Origin: Mesostigma viride | Taxonomy: Eukaryota > Streptophyta > Mesostigmatophyceae > Mesostigmatales > Mesostigmataceae | Direction of reading: 5' to 3' | Assembly: GCA_009746045.1 (NCBI GenBank) | Contig: RPFO01000637.1 | Location: 42,501 to 106,500 of the forward strand | Length of the DNA: 64,000 bases | In this document: piece after piece, positions 35,067 through 46,973 of the stretch | Numbering within the stretch: the stretch's first letter is position 1 | How the letters are laid out: each line of letters begins with the position of its first letter | Translations under genes and position numbers: made by a program | The notes under the pieces: generated by a model | Told to the model about the DNA's origin: nothing | What the model saw: the letters and a program-made list of their open reading frames with translations, nothing else | Databases searched by the model: none

Positions 35067-35454
35067 TAAATTAAATTAAATTAAATTAAGTTAAATTAAA
35101 TTAAATTAAATTAAATTAAATTAAATTAAATTAAATTAAATTAAATTAAATTAAATTAAATTATAACATGTCTCCGTTGGGAGATCATGTAGCACATATT
35201 CCTTGCTGGATGGATGGAGGTGGGCGAAGCCGCGTAATCGAACGAACCTAACTAAGCTATCTAGTCTAGAGAAAAAAATCCTAACTACACTATTCAGCAA
35301 AACGCCCTTTCCGCTTGCGGGGAGGGGGCTTGCCCGCAGGGGCTGGCGTGTGAGCCTGGACAATCTTATGCCACCGCTCCTTGTTCTGCATGGCAGTCCA
35401 AAGAAGAGAGAGGGAGTGAATGCGATGTTCAAACTCAGCTGGGACCACTAGGTC
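35067..35454 (-). mobile_element. 5'-truncated LINE with ORF2 C-terminus
   Basis: Minus-oriented. A coding end 35290-35454 reads DLVVPAEFEHRIHSLSLLWT, then AMQNKERWHKIVQAHTPA, and ends KRKGRFAE at a stop. A 3' UTR with the hairpin TCTCCGTTGGGAGA and a TTTAA pentamer tail (35067-35163) follows. TSD GGCTGGGGCAT at 35056-35066 and 35455-35465. Its 3' end resembles that of the ORF1-only element, so it may represent the autonomous partner. Confidence 0.75.
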
Positions 35455-35465
35455 GGCTGGGGCAT

Positions 35466-37318
35466 GATGCAGACGATATCTGAAACTAAAGTGTAGTTAT
35501 CTTCTAATGAGATTAGCAGCCCATACTCCGTGGCATTGTCGTCAGATGCCGCCCATGCGCATGACACGCAAGGACTTTCTTAAACTTAATGCCTGCATGA
35601 CATTGATGTCGCATGCCCATGTCGCAAATAGTCGTCGACCCCTCCATTACGAATGAGGTAAGGAAATAAAATAGGGCAAAGACCACCGAGTGCTCTGTGG
35701 CCTCGATCCCAACCTAATTTGTAACATTGCAAATTAAATATTCCTTCAATGGTTGACCGGCCAGTGCACGAGGTGAGATCAGCCACAAGCTTTTATGTCC
35801 GAGGCAGTGGCCGATCCTTAGGGCAACCGGCGTGTGTTGTGCCACTAACCTCCGCATCGCCAAGTTTGCCCTAACCGAAGTCATCACCGAGCTACAACTA
35901 AACCGGCTCGGTATGAAGCGGATTCATCGGTAATAATTCCTTGGTTGGGCGACCGGCATTACGTTCAGTTAGTCGGTCGGCAAACCAAGCAAGGGCCCAA
36001 CTCATGAAATGGTACGCCTATCTTATTGGAAATGGGTTGTCACCATGTACAGCGAAAACAGATGCTTCTGCCAGGACCCACGCTAACGGAGAAGGAAAAA
36101 CAAACTTGTCAAGCCTATTCTCTACCATCGACATGTCCACATACTTACTGCAAAGAATGCTGAAAGGGTTTGCATTGTGTAACAACTTTGACTATTTGCA
36201 GGGAAGACAATCCCTTCTTTACACCTAACAAGAGTCTCTTTATGGACCTATTGCAAGCCAGGGCAAAGCGGAGGCCACGGATGGAAACGATATTAAAGCG
36301 CCTGTGACGTCCGATGCGCCCAAAGGATTCGCAAAAACACGAGCGTAGAACCTCCGAGACTTCAGTCTACCTCGGGGCACGATCTCGCAGCTAAGGACCA
36401 AACAAGTTTTAAGTTTACTTTTGTAAAGAGGCTGCCGAGTTCCAGGCTTGAGCAGCCAAAACGTATATCAATATGAATCGGTCGCAGATGCAAGCGGCCG
36501 GCCAAAAGCAGTTGTGTTAGCCATGAGGCAGATCACAAATGTTGGCCCATAAGCCGCTACAATGGCTGACAAGCCATTTTAAAAAGCAAATATTCGTAAG
36601 CTAGAAACCGGATTGCTACGGCGCAATGACGCCAGGGCCAACGCTGCAGGCTACATGGCGCAGCACCGGCCGGCCAGGCGGCCACAGCAAGGTGCCGCCT
36701 GCACTCTTACACGTTGATTAACTATCTAGAGTAGGGTCATATTAGTATTTACTGGGAACAATACGTCGTGGAACTAAACCTTACAGCACGGGCAAAATGC
36801 GAGGCATTTTAAGGACCACATAATCCAAATAAAACAGAAAATGTGAGAGCATCACCAAAGAGATATGATGGCGCATTTCAGTGACTAGACAGGAGGACTT
36901 AGAAATGTCGCTGGATGCCCATAAAACCAAGACGTGTGACAGGCGTGTGACATGAAGAGGCCCGAGACTTCGCTTCGGCCCTCCTTGCCCCTAGCACCCG
37001 CCACGTGGCTTACCCGTATCCTTCTGTCATCACCGTATCCCGTATTCCTAGAATTCTCCAGTGACAGATCCCGGTCGATTGCCCGGGAAAACTCGTTGCG
37101 CCTGCAAAAGGCGCGGCCGCGCGCTGCCAAGTGGATCGTCGCTGTCTCTAGAAGCTTTCCCCGCACTTTCGGTGAACGGGCGGAGCAGCAGGAAAGTGTC
37201 TCGAACCTAAACAAAGGCAGGCGCACCTGCCATTTTTACGCATGCTGCCATTTCGCACGACACGCGCGACCTAGCTTACTACCTGTGCAAAGACTTTCAC
37301 GTTTATACTTTCACGGCC
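35466..37318. other. intergenic region upstream of FKBP62-like gene
   Basis: About 1.85 kb between the retroposon cluster and the FKBP start codon. I see no coding exon, repeat array or RNA gene. It must include the FKBP promoter; no clear core element is visible. Confidence 0.5.
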
Positions 37319-40300
37319 ATGGAGGATATGGAGTTCGGAGAGGGTACGGGGGACGCTCTTCAGGACAAGATGGACGAATTCGACGATGGGGATTCTGGAT
37401 ACGTGTCCGAGAAGGAGGGCGATGAGAAGGATATACTCAACAATGGAGGAGTCGTGAAGAAGCTTGTTAAGAAAGGAACAGGGTGGGAGCATCCTGAGCC
37501 AGGGGATGAAGTTACAGGTATGCGATGCCACTTTGACCTAGGAGGCCAAGCTTGTGCATTCTTTTGCGCTCATTTGGCGGGCACCGAGAGCCTGCTGCGT
37601 ATTGATAGACTGGATCTGACCTTAGTAGATGGCCATGGATTTCCCACTCGTTTTCTCCTGGCTTCGCTGAACATGTTTGTCTTCCTTGCATTTGGATGTG
37701 TGCTGTTCTGTGTTCGTTTTGCTCCGCAGTGCACTACGTCGGTAAACTGCTCGACGGGACTCAGTTTGATTCCAGCAGAGACCGTGGCGAGCCGTTCACA
37801 TTCAAAATAGGACAAGGTATGCCTGAATTGCTGCGTCAGCCTCTCTCTTCATGGTCAGCATCTCGCACCGCCATTTTCAATTCGTGATTCCGGAAATCTC
37901 TTTTCTGCCGCATCGACGATAAACCGCATTCTCGGCGTGACGTCCTCCGCGTTAAATGCAACAGGTCAAGTCATTAAGGGATGGGACGAGGGAGTGGGGC
38001 TTATGAAGAAAGGCGAAGTCGCGCTCATCACCTGCAAGCCTGAGTACGCATACGGTGCGGCCGGCTCTCCCCCCACCATCCCGCCCAACTCCACGCTCGT
38101 GTTCGAGGTGGAGCTGCTGTCGTGGAAGAGCGTGTCCGACATCTGCGAGGATGGTGGCGTGATTAAGAAGGTGCTGGTTCCTGGCAGCAACTGGGTCATG
38201 CCCAGGAAGGAGGACGAGGTCCGAGGTGAGCAATCACTTTGAATGTATCGGAATATAAAACCGGTTGCCTTCCATAGCTTTTGTTGGCCATTGTCTGATG
38301 TCGTACTTGTCATGGAAGTTTGTTGCACGCAGTTTTCCTCACATGTAGCATTCTGCTCTGTGGTTCTCCCATTTTTCAGGTCCTTGTTCGGATTTATCCG
38401 CATTGAAATGTTGTTCACTTCTTCCGATTTTTTTTCGCATCTAAATAAAATAGTTCTTCTGATGTTTTTCCATGTTGAAATATGGCTCACTCCTTCTGAT
38501 ACTTTTCCGCATTGAAATATGGTTCATTTGTTCTGATGTTTTTCCCATGGAAATATGGGTCACTTCTGATGTGTTTCCGCATGGAAATATTGCTCACTTG
38601 TCCTGATGCTTTCCCATGGAAATATTATTCACAGTGGGAAACGTGGCTCACGTGGCGTCTCGTGCTTCTGTTGCTCTCCCCCCCTGACCCTGACCCTGAC
38701 CCTGACCCTGACCCTGACCCTGACCCTGACCCTGACCCTGACCCTGACCCTGACCCTGACCCTGACCCTGACCCTGACCCTGACCCTGACCCTGACCCTG
38801 ACCCTGACCCTGACCCTGACCCTGACCCTGACCCTGACCCTGACCCTGACCCTGACCCTGACCCTGACCCTGACCCTGACCCTGACCCTGACCCTGACCC
38901 TGACCCTGACCCTTGGTTCGCGCGCTGCAGTCAAGTACACGGCGCGTGTGAAGGGCGGTGACGTGTTTGAGTCCACGCCCGACGAAGGCATAGAGTTCAG
39001 CATGTCCAAGGGCCACCTGTGCCGCGCGATGAGGGAGGCCGTGCTCACGATGAAGAAGGGGGAGCAGGCGCAGCTGATTGTGCGGCCAGACTGTACGTGC
39101 GCGCTGGAGCTATTGACTAAAGAGGTGTGATTTTGATAGGACAAAAGAGGTGTGATCTTAGTAGGACAAAAGAGGTATTTACTTGATAGTACAAAAGAGG
39201 TATGATATCAAGAGCAGGAAAGAGGCATCTAGTCTGGATTGAAGGGGCCCAGCTGGTCGCGATCTGTACATATTTGGTAATATACCACCCATTAACAGGC
39301 CGGCACATCCAACCCATTTGATAATAGGCTGTCCCATGCGTACCCAAGCCCCCTTGTTCTGGGGCATGCGCACCCAAGCCCCCTCGCTCTGGGGCATGCG
39401 TACCCAAGCCCCCTCGCTCTGGGGCATGGGTACCCAAGCCCCCCTCATTCCCCCTTGCTGCCGCACGCCTCACCCGCCGTTGCGTTTAATCTGCCGCACG
39501 CCTCACCCGCCGTCACGTTTAAGCTGTTGCACGCCTCACCCGCCGTCGCGTTTAAGCTGTCCAAGTGCTCGTTAGCTGTTGTTTGACGTAATGACCTGGC
39601 CCTGTCTTTCTGTTCCATGTCTCGAACTGTGACTGTCCACGTGTCCATGGCCTCATGCATTATTCCCGCCCGCCCTTCTTCAGGAACTTGTCCGCCGGTT
39701 CATCTAATCTGTTGAATGCCCTTATCGGCTGCTGTATCTGCTCCGATCACATCCTCCTTAACCCCCACAGATGGCTTTGGTGCGGAGGGCAGGCCCCCCA
39801 CGGTCCCCCCTGGTGCCACCCTGGAGATTGACGTGACCCTCCTGTCGTGGAAGACAGTGGAGGATGTGACCAAGGACGGAGGGGTGGTCAAGAAGGCGCT
39901 GAACGAGCCTGCGGTGTACAAGAAGCCCAACGAGGGGGCCAAAGTGAAGGGTGAGTGGGTGGCCGGATGTATGTGACATGATAGTGGGTACTGGGTACAA
40001 GAAACCGAACGAGGGTGCAATGTGAAGGGTGGGTGGTCGATCGGTAGTCCGCTGTATGATGGGTCTCCGGTGAAGGAAAGGAAATAGGGAGTCATGTCAT
40101 TGTACGAACTTGCTGTCCGCGTGCCATATGATGGATCGAAGGCGAAAGAAGGCAGTAAGAGGAACAGGGAGTCATGTCATTGTACGGAACTTGCTGTCAC
40201 ATGGGTTTGATGGCAGGTATGTGCATGTATGCTTTGTGTTATTGATCGCGCGCTATGTATGCTTGTGTTCTTCATCACACGCTATGGACCCGCATGCCAC

Positions 40301-43300
40301 CCTCACCCTCATGGCGCCCTCGCCTTAATTTTCCCTGCCCACCATGCGTTGCCCACCACCCCTTGGACTGTTATTATCCGGTGCGCCTGGTCGGCAAGCT
40401 GGCAGACGGCACCGTCTTCCTTGTGATACCCTGGCCCCTTCTTTTTACTCCATTGCCCTCGCTTGATGCCCACCACCCCCTTGTCCAACAGCGCGCCTGG
40501 TGGGCAAGCTCTCAGACGGCACCGTGTTCCAACGCCACGAGGAGGGCAACGAGCTCGAGTTTGTCACCGACGCGGGTACGTGCGCAAGCGCGTTTCAAGC
40601 GTGTGTTCGGGCGTGTGCAAGCGTGCGCAAGCGTGTGCAAGCGTGTGCAAGCATGAGCAAGCGTGGTCGGGCGTGGTCGGGCGTTTGGGCGTGGTCGGGC
40701 GTGGTCGGGCGTGGTCGGGCGTGGTCGGGCTTGTGCAAGCGTGTTTGGGCGTGTTAACCCCTTGTCACCTGTAAAGTTGCATGATGAAGTCGCATGAGTA
40801 CTGTCACGGGGGTACAGTAGTACGAGGGTTTGCCGTCTACGTGGTTGCGTTCAGGGAAAGGATCCATACCGGGGAGCTGCTGTGCTAAACCCAAAACACT
40901 AAACCCCTAAACCATAATCAGGTGTGGGGAGCTGCTGACGACGTGTGGAAAGGTGTTGCATGTCCTGTAGCGTCTCCAACGTGTGCAGCTACAGGAGCGT
41001 TGCGTTGCGTAGCATCTCCTGGGGTGCAGGGGTCGTACAGGGTTCTCCCCCTGTCGATGGTGCGCGCAAGCGAAATGATCCGTCGTGATCAATCACATCA
41101 TTTGAATCATCGGATGGCAGTTTCTGAAAAATTTTTACTTGTGTGCCCCGTCCTCACCTCCCCTTCGTTCATCAGGCGAGGTGATCCTTGGCCTGGACAA
41201 GGTGGTCATGGACATGAAGAAGGAGGAGCAGGCGGAGGTGGTCATCCAGCCAAGCTACGGATATGGGGAGAGTGGGGCGAGCGAGGGCCTGCTGGCGCCC
41301 GTACCACCCAATGCCACCCTCCACTACGACATCACGCTGGTGTCCTTTGAGAATGTGGGTGGCATCCTGGTCCTGTGCTCGTAGGATACCAGCTACATCC
41401 CTTTATATGGGGAGGTGGGGAGAGCTCGTGGATCACGCGGGTGTCCTTTCAGAATGTGGGTCCGGGTCCTAGCAGGTCCTAGCAGGTCCTAGCGGGTCCT
41501 TGCGGGTCCTAGCAGGTCCTAGCATGTCCTAGCGGGTCCTAGCGGGTCCTTGCGGGTCCTAGCAGGTCCTAGCATGTCCTAGCGGGTCCTAGCGGGTCCT
41601 GTGGGTCCTAGCAGGTCCTAGCATGTCCTAGCGGGTCCTAGTCCTGCGGGTGATGCGTCGTGCCGGTGCTGCCACGCTGGTCTCACCCGTGTGCTCATGT
41701 TGTAATGAATGGTTGCTATGGCTATCGTGAATGCACTTATAGGCCCTCGCCACACTGTCACGCGCGTTTCTGTTGAGATTGTGAGGGGGGGGGGAGTTGT
41801 ACACACAGCATTAAAGGAAACACCCCTGTTCTCTTCAGCGCTCGTATAGCTACATCCTGGCTCTCTTCCGTGCTCATATAGCTACATCCTGCCTCTCTTC
41901 AGCGCTCATATAGCTACATCCTGGCTCTCTTCAGCGCTCATATAGCTACATCCTGGCTCTCTTCCGTGCTCATATAGCTACATCCTGGCTCTCTTCCGTG
42001 CTCATATAGCTACATCCTGGCTCTCTTCCGCGCTCATATAGCTACATCCTGGCTCTCTTCAGCGCTCATATAGCTACATCCTGGCTCTCTTCCGTGCTCA
42101 TATAGCTACATCCTGGCTCTCTTCCGTGCTCATATAGCTACATCCTGGCTCTCTTCCGCGCTCATATAGCTACATCCTGGCTCTCTTCAGCGCTCATATA
42201 GCTACATCCTGGCTCTCTTCCGTGCTCATATAGCTACATCCTGGCTCTCTTCAGCGCTCGTATAGCTACATCCTGGCTCTCTTCACCGCTTATATAGCTA
42301 CATCCTGGCTCTCTTCAGCGCTCATATAGCTACATCCTGGCTCTCTTCAGTGCTCATATAGCTACATCCTGGCTCTCTTCAGCGCTCATATAGCTACATC
42401 CTGGCTCTCTTCAGCGCTCATATAGCTGCATCCTGGCTCTCTTCCGTGCTCATATAGCTACATCCTGGCTCTCTTCAGCGCTCATATAGCTACATCCTGT
42501 TCTCTTCCGCGCTCATATAGCTACATCCTGGCTCTCTTCAGCGCTCGTATAGCTACATCCTGGCTCTCTTCAGCGCTCATATAGCTACATCCTGGCTCTC
42601 TTCAGCGCTCATATAGCTACATCCTGGCTCTCTTCAGCGCTCATATAGCTACATCCTGGCTCTCTTCCGCGCTCATATAGCTACATGTCTCCCTACCGTG
42701 GCAGAGCCACTGCTTCTATCTCGTCTGCATATTTACAGGCCGGGGGAATGTACGAGATGGACACCGACGTCCTATATCTCTGCCTCTTATTTATGCGGGC
42801 TTGCTCCTAATCATTCTATTGCTATTCTTATTGACAGGCCAAGGAGATGTACGAGATGGACACGAACGAGAAGTTTGCGGCGGCCGAGAAGTGCAAGGAG
42901 GAAGGCAATGCCGCCTTCAAGGCGGGCAACCTGGCGCGCGCGGCCGCCAAGTACGACAAGGTGAGGGGTGGGGGTGTACTACAGAGGGAACAGGGAATAG
43001 TAGCTAGAGGATGGTTGTGGGTGGGTGAGCAGTGTGAGGCAACCTGGCGCGCACGGCCGCCAAGTACGACAAGGTGAGGGGTGGGGGTGTACTACAGAGG
43101 GAACAGGGAATAGTAGCTAGAGGATGGTTGTGGGTGGGTGAGCAGTGTGAGGCAACCTGGCGCGCACGGCCGCCAAGTACGACAAGGTGAGGGGTGGGGG
43201 TGTACTACAGAGGGAACAGGGAATAGTAGCTAGAGGATGGTTGTGGGTGGGTGAGAAGTGTGAGGCAACCTGGCGCGCACGGTGCCAAGTACGACAAGGT

Positions 43301-45605
43301 GAGGGGTGGGGGTGTACTACAGAGGGAACAGGGAATAGTAGCTAGAGGATGGTTGTGGGTGGATGAGAAGTGTGAGGCAACCTGGCGCGCACGGCCGCCA
43401 AGCACAGCAAGGTGAGGGGTGGGGTTTTCACAAAAAGATATGTATTTGCAGGGGGCCTAGGCTCGTTGCGCAACAAGCCCCCTCCATGATAAGTATATGC
43501 CCATGATGTGAGAGGGTGAAGGGCATGTCGACAAGAGGTGGTCAAGGGTGTGCATGCTGTGGTAGGTTGGAAGGTCAAGCACAGCCACGGAAGGGCAGGG
43601 AATTTGCAGGGAAGGTGGTTGGGTGGGTGGGGTGGGTGGGTGGGTGAAGGCCTAAGGACATTAAGAGGGAGGGAAGGGAATACAAAAGAGGGTGGGTGAA
43701 GAGCGCGCGCAACAAGGCGAGGGCGCACGCGGTTCCTTGGCATCCTTGCTACAGTACGATGGACCTCATCTAAGTCGTTCATAATTTCTAATCATGTATA
43801 CCGGATTTCTTTTTTGTTCTGTATCAGATGCGTGGGGGGTGCGCTGCATCGAGATGGAACCATTTTGTTACCCTTGTATCTACAGACAAGCTACGTACTT
43901 TCTGTATATGATCTATCCCTATTCAATGTGCAGGCGGTGGCTACATTGAGATGGACCACTTCTAACTGTTATATTATTACTACTATATAAATCGGAATTC
44001 TTATTTGGTTTCTGTCCGGTGCGCAGGCAGTGCGCTACATCGAGATGGACCACTCGTTCAGCGACGAGGAGAAGGCCAACGCCAAGAAGCTCAAGGTGAC
44101 CTGCTACCTGAACGACGCCGCCTGCAAGCTCAAGCTGGCGCAGTGGCCCGAGGCCGCGCGGCTGTGCGGCAAGGCCATCAACCTGGAGAAGGCCAACGTC
44201 AAGGCGCTCTACCGGCGTGCGCAGGTGGGTGGGCAATAAAACTATAATATACTTGTCTTGTGAAGCGATAGGGTGGCCTTGATGGTCGCGTGCGGGTATC
44301 ACCCACCCGTCCAGCATATGCTGCGGTCGTGAAGTTGTTGCTCTACCAGCGCACACAGGTGGGTGGGCGTGTGGCAGAAGATGCTGTCGTTGTTTTTGGT
44401 GTGGGTGGGTTTGGTGGGATGGCGCAGGTGGGTGGGCGGTCGCTATGCATTTGGGTGCGCGTAGGGTGTTTATGGGCGTTTGCGGGTTTGTGGGTGTTCT
44501 CTTCTGTTGCACGTGCAATGGGCGTTTGTGGGCGTGTAATGGTGGTTGTGGGTGTTTGTGCCCGTCGCGGGAGTCATGTGCAGGAGGTAACGCTGGTGTT
44601 CTCTATCTGTGGCAATATTATGATTTGATTCCTGCCCTTGTTCACATGTCCACTATATACTTCCTGCTCCCTATCTACTTGATGCAGGCCTACTACCACA
44701 CCAACGACCTGGAGATTGCCGAGGCGGACCTGAAGCTGGCGATCGAGAAGGAGCCGAACAACAAGGACCTGCGCGAGCAGCTGAAGAAGGTCAAGGCCAA
44801 GATGGCTGATATCCACAAGCAGCAGGCCAAGGTGTTCGGCAACATGTTCGAGCGGCTGCAGGTACGTGTGTGTGTGGGCACTGAAGTCTAGTGTTGTGTG
44901 TGCGTGTGCGTGCCCACAAGCAGCCGGTGGGTGCCCTGAATCTGTACTGGTGGTGAGGCGCACATGCCTGGTTGGTTGTCGTGGAAGCTGCACAGTGTGT
45001 GTGCAAGAAAGGAGAGGCCATGTATGCAAGAGAGGCAACACATTCAGCGGATGGCCGGTTCTGCTTTGCATGCACAAGATGTGGCTCGATCTCGCTGCAT
45101 CTTGCGCCCTGCCTTCTGCGCGCTCCGCGGTCCAAGTTGCTAGATTGAAGCTTCTAGCATCAGGAATACTTAAGACGTCTTGTTGGTTGCATTGGTTGGC
45201 TGCCTTCTGTGCTCACCGCTTCATGCCTGGGAGCTCACCGCAGTTGATAGGGTACCACTTGTTCCCTGGGGCATCGGGAAGGTTGCTGGGTGGCAGACAT
45301 GGCAAGGGTCGGTTGGGGCACAGTGTAGTTTTTCCTGTTCAAGGTGTCCTTTTTTCTAAACTGTATGCTTTCTGTATGCCCTTGTGGCTCGTGCCGGTGT
45401 GTGTGTGTCCTTGGATTGGGGGGAGCAGAAGCTAGAGAAGAAGGAGGGCGTGATCAGCCATGACCCGCCCAAGAAGGCGGTGGAGACGGTGGAAAACTTT
45501 GACAGGGCGTCGGACGCGCCGCAGCAGACTGAGGAGATGCCAGTTGTTAACGAGGCAGAGGTCCGCGCCGCGCTGGCTGCGGAGGCGGAGGCCATGCAGG
45601 CGTAA
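37319..45605 (+). CDS. FKBP62: FKBP-type peptidyl-prolyl isomerase, three FKBP domains plus TPR (ROF1/FKBP62 type)
   Basis: Cytosolic/nuclear immunophilin co-chaperone that binds HSP90 through its TPR domain in plant heat-stress responses. Exons: 37319-37517, 37730-37816, 37965-38225, 38931-39092, 39771-39950, 40492-40575, 41176-41354, 42838-42960, 44027-44224, 44688-44861, 45429-45605. All are GT..AG and in phase, giving 607 aa. After an acidic N-terminus (residues 1-40), FKBP1 keeps the active-site set ([30 protein letters not shown]). FKBP2 ([15 protein letters not shown] to TLLSWK) and FKBP3 ([13 protein letters not shown] to TLVSFEN) have lost the tryptophan and are probably non-catalytic. 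TPR units follow ([60 protein letters not shown]) with clamp-type K, N and R positions, then a charged helix and an Ala/Glu-rich end. Confidence 0.95.
38465..38640. repeat. degenerate repeat around CATGGAAATATGG
   Basis: Four or five loose units of about 45 bp with TTCCCATGGAAATAT and CTCACTT.TTCTGATG, in FKBP intron 3. Confidence 0.65.
38682..38910 (+). repeat. (CCCTGA)38 hexanucleotide array
   Basis: About 38 perfect CCCTGA units end 20 bp before the FKBP exon 4 acceptor. The complementary strand is (TCAGGG)n, which differs from plant-type TTTAGGG telomere DNA. The DP and TL dipeptide frames it creates are artefacts. Confidence 0.95.
39340..39555. repeat. two short tandem families in FKBP intron 4
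   Basis: Four units of about 30 bp with GGGGCATGCGTACCCAAGCC, then three units of about 35 bp with CACGCCTCACCCGCCGTCGC. Confidence 0.8.
39990..40034 (+). repeat. copy of FKBP exon 5 end plus donor
   Basis: GGTACAAGAAACCGAACGAG and GTGAAGGGTGGGTGG mirror the exon 5 end GTACAAGAAGCCCAACGAGG and AAGTGAAGGGTGAGTGG (39916-39957), about 80 bp downstream. Confidence 0.85.
40376..40424 (+). repeat. copy of FKBP exon 6 start lacking the acceptor AG
   Basis: The word GCGCCTGGTCGGCAAGCTGG, with CAGACGGCACCGTCTTCC, repeats exon 6 (40493-40530) 112 bp upstream. The AG before the copy is lost (CCGGTGCGCC), so only the downstream copy can be the exon. Confidence 0.88.
40585..40752. repeat. GCGTGTGCAA / GCGTGGTCGG decamer repeats
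   Basis: About 170 bp of 10-11-bp units directly after the FKBP exon 6 donor. The first family merges into the second. Confidence 0.85.
41428..41462 (+). repeat. copy of FKBP exon 7 end plus donor
   Basis: GTGTCCTTTCAGAATGTGGG repeats the exon 7 border GTGTCCTTTGAGAATGTGGG (41340-41359) with one base changed, about 100 bp downstream. The donor is intact. Confidence 0.9.
41462..41645. repeat. GGGTCCTAGC decamer array
   Basis: About 18 units of GGTCCTAGC(A/G) with CATGTCCTAGC variants, in FKBP intron 7. Confidence 0.9.
41828..42686. repeat. 32-bp minisatellite, about 27 copies
   Basis: Units GCTCATATAGCTACATCCTG plus GCTCTCTTCAGC (or TTCCGT, TTCCGC), in FKBP intron 7. Confidence 0.95.
42735..42772 (+). 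repeat. copy of FKBP exon 8 acceptor and first codons
   Basis: ACAGGCCGGGGGAATGTACG, then AGATGGACACCGACG, mirrors ACAGGCCAAGGAGATGTACG at the true acceptor (42835). The offset is 100 bp, and the AG is intact. Confidence 0.88.
42961..43415 (+). repeat. four tandem 113-bp copies of FKBP exon 8 end plus donor
   Basis: Exon 8 ends CCGCCAAGTACGACAAG at 42960, followed by GTGAGGGGTG. The last 30 or so exon bases plus about 80 bp of intron repeat with the donor at 43074, 43187, 43299 and 43412. The final copy is changed to AGCACAGCAAG. Four identical donors compete with the real one. Confidence 0.95.
43826..43963 (+). repeat. two decayed copies of FKBP exon 9 acceptor and start
   Basis: GTGCGCTGCATCGAGATGGA (43839) and GCAGGCGGTGGCTACATTGA (43930) repeat the exon 9 start GCAGGCAGTGCGCTACATCG (44024) at spacings of roughly 90-95 bp. 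The second keeps the CAG. Confidence 0.88.
44335..44445 (+). repeat. copies of FKBP exon 9 end plus donor
   Basis: CTCTACCAGCGCACACAGGT matches the exon 9 border CTCTACCGGCGTGCGCAGGT (44207-44226), and both continue GGGTGGGC. A shorter copy GGCGCAGGTGGGTGGGC lies near 44422. Confidence 0.85.
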
Positions 45606-45655
45606 GCGGCAACCTTGGCAGTTGCAATCGGGGTCTTGCCTTGGACTACATGCAC

Positions 45656-45660
45656 TGTAA
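45656..45660 (+). terminator. FKBP poly(A) signal TGTAA
   Basis: TGTAA 51 nt after the stop codon, the canonical chlorophyte poly(A) signal at a plausible distance. Confidence 0.55.
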
Positions 45661-46454
45661 CTGCCCAAATGGGTTGTATGTGCTCCAAGTCTGGAACCCC
45701 CCACGCATAAAACAGTGCCAGTGTGAAACATGGCTTGTATCTGCCTGTCTGGTATTCGCTCAGAAAGGGCATTTTTTAATGAAAATAAAGTTAAATAGTG
45801 TACACTTATGATTTCGTGTTGTCCCAGCAATGGCCCGAGAAGAGGCCAGCTGCCAGGATTGAGTCTGTCGATATCTGGGTTAGACTTGTTAATTTTGTTT
45901 CAGGGAGGCATTTATTAGGGCAGAAGCTGCAGTCTATGAGTGCTTTCTGAATGGACAGTCGTGTACAAATGTGACGAATTCCTGTACTCCTTTTCTTGCT
46001 TAAAACAGTTACACATACAAAAAGATATTAGTTGCCGAAGTTATTATTTCCGACACTACCTTAGTACCTCGAGATCTTGGTGTCGAATGTTAGCCAAGAT
46101 GTCTAGCGGCTTAGTCGTTTGAATGCCGGAATTATGTCCGCATAAATGTGTCGACTGTCCTAGCTGTACGAGCAGATCATTGTCGCCTGTCCTAGCTGTA
46201 CGTGCTGATTATTGGAACATGTTGATGCTTACGTTTTCAGCCACCTGTTGTAGATCTGACTGTTGCTGTTGATCATCGCCGCAACATTGTGCATTGTCAT
46301 CGACGTTGCACTTACCTTAGGTCTGCGCCTAGTTGGCCATGGACGCTAATGGTCCCCACCTCGGGATCCGCACCATGGCTTTGGCGGAAAGGAAAGGTGG
46401 CAGTCCGGAAATTAATTAATGATTAATATTCAATTCTTCATGTCCGACAATAGG
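45661..46454. other. intergenic, nothing recognised
   Basis: About 800 bp between the FKBP 3' end and the first LINE fragment. It holds short AT-rich stretches and a near repeat GTCCTAGCTGTACG (about 46157 and 46190), with no coding signal. Confidence 0.5.
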
Positions 46455-46697
46455 GGAAAATTCTGACACGCTACCTACAATGTCCGCACCCTGCCCGGGG
46501 GAGATGCCTCCCCAGGTCAACGAGCTGGTCCACTACTGCCGCCTACATGGCATTGATGTGCTCGGTGTTCAAGAGCACCGGCGCTCCTTTTGAGGGCCCT
46601 GTTCAGCTTCTTCACGCACCACCATCCATCAAGCAAGGGAATACGTGCTACATGATCTGCCCACGGAGTCATGTTATCATTTAATTTATTATTTTAA
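46455..46697 (+). mobile_element. LINE fragment: endonuclease start joined to a 3' end
   Basis: The plus strand reads ATYNVRTLPGG and, one frameshift later, VNELVHYCRLHGIDVLGVQE, the N-terminal motifs of APE-type LINE endonucleases. At about 46600 it jumps to a 3' end with TGCTACATGATCTGCCCACG and an ATTTAATTTA tail. The internal part is deleted. Confidence 0.7.
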
Positions 46698-46973
46698 TTT
46701 AATGCACAACAATCGGTACACACGCGTCTATTGGCCTGGATACCATGAGCGTGGCACCGCTGATTTGCACTCCGGACCACATGATCGCAACGTGACATCC
46801 TATCTATATCACTAGTGAGATAACCATTCGTATGCAGACAGCTACCAATGGCCCTCGGCATGGCAGGGCCCCCACCCACACTCCGCCTCTTAGACGACAC
46901 CGAGGTCCCCTACCCTTAGACTTCAGGCCGCTTCAAGCTGCTCGGCAGTTGGCTTCCCGACTGCAAGGACGAC

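Noticed and set aside
38682-38910. Telomere-like (TCAGGG)n / (CCCTGA)n
   Set aside because: The unit differs from TTTAGGG or TTAGGG and lies within an FKBP intron, so it is an internal microsatellite.
40376-40424. Alternative FKBP exon 6
   Set aside because: It matches the exon but lacks the acceptor AG and diverges after TTCC. The copy at 40492 has a proper acceptor and continues the domain.
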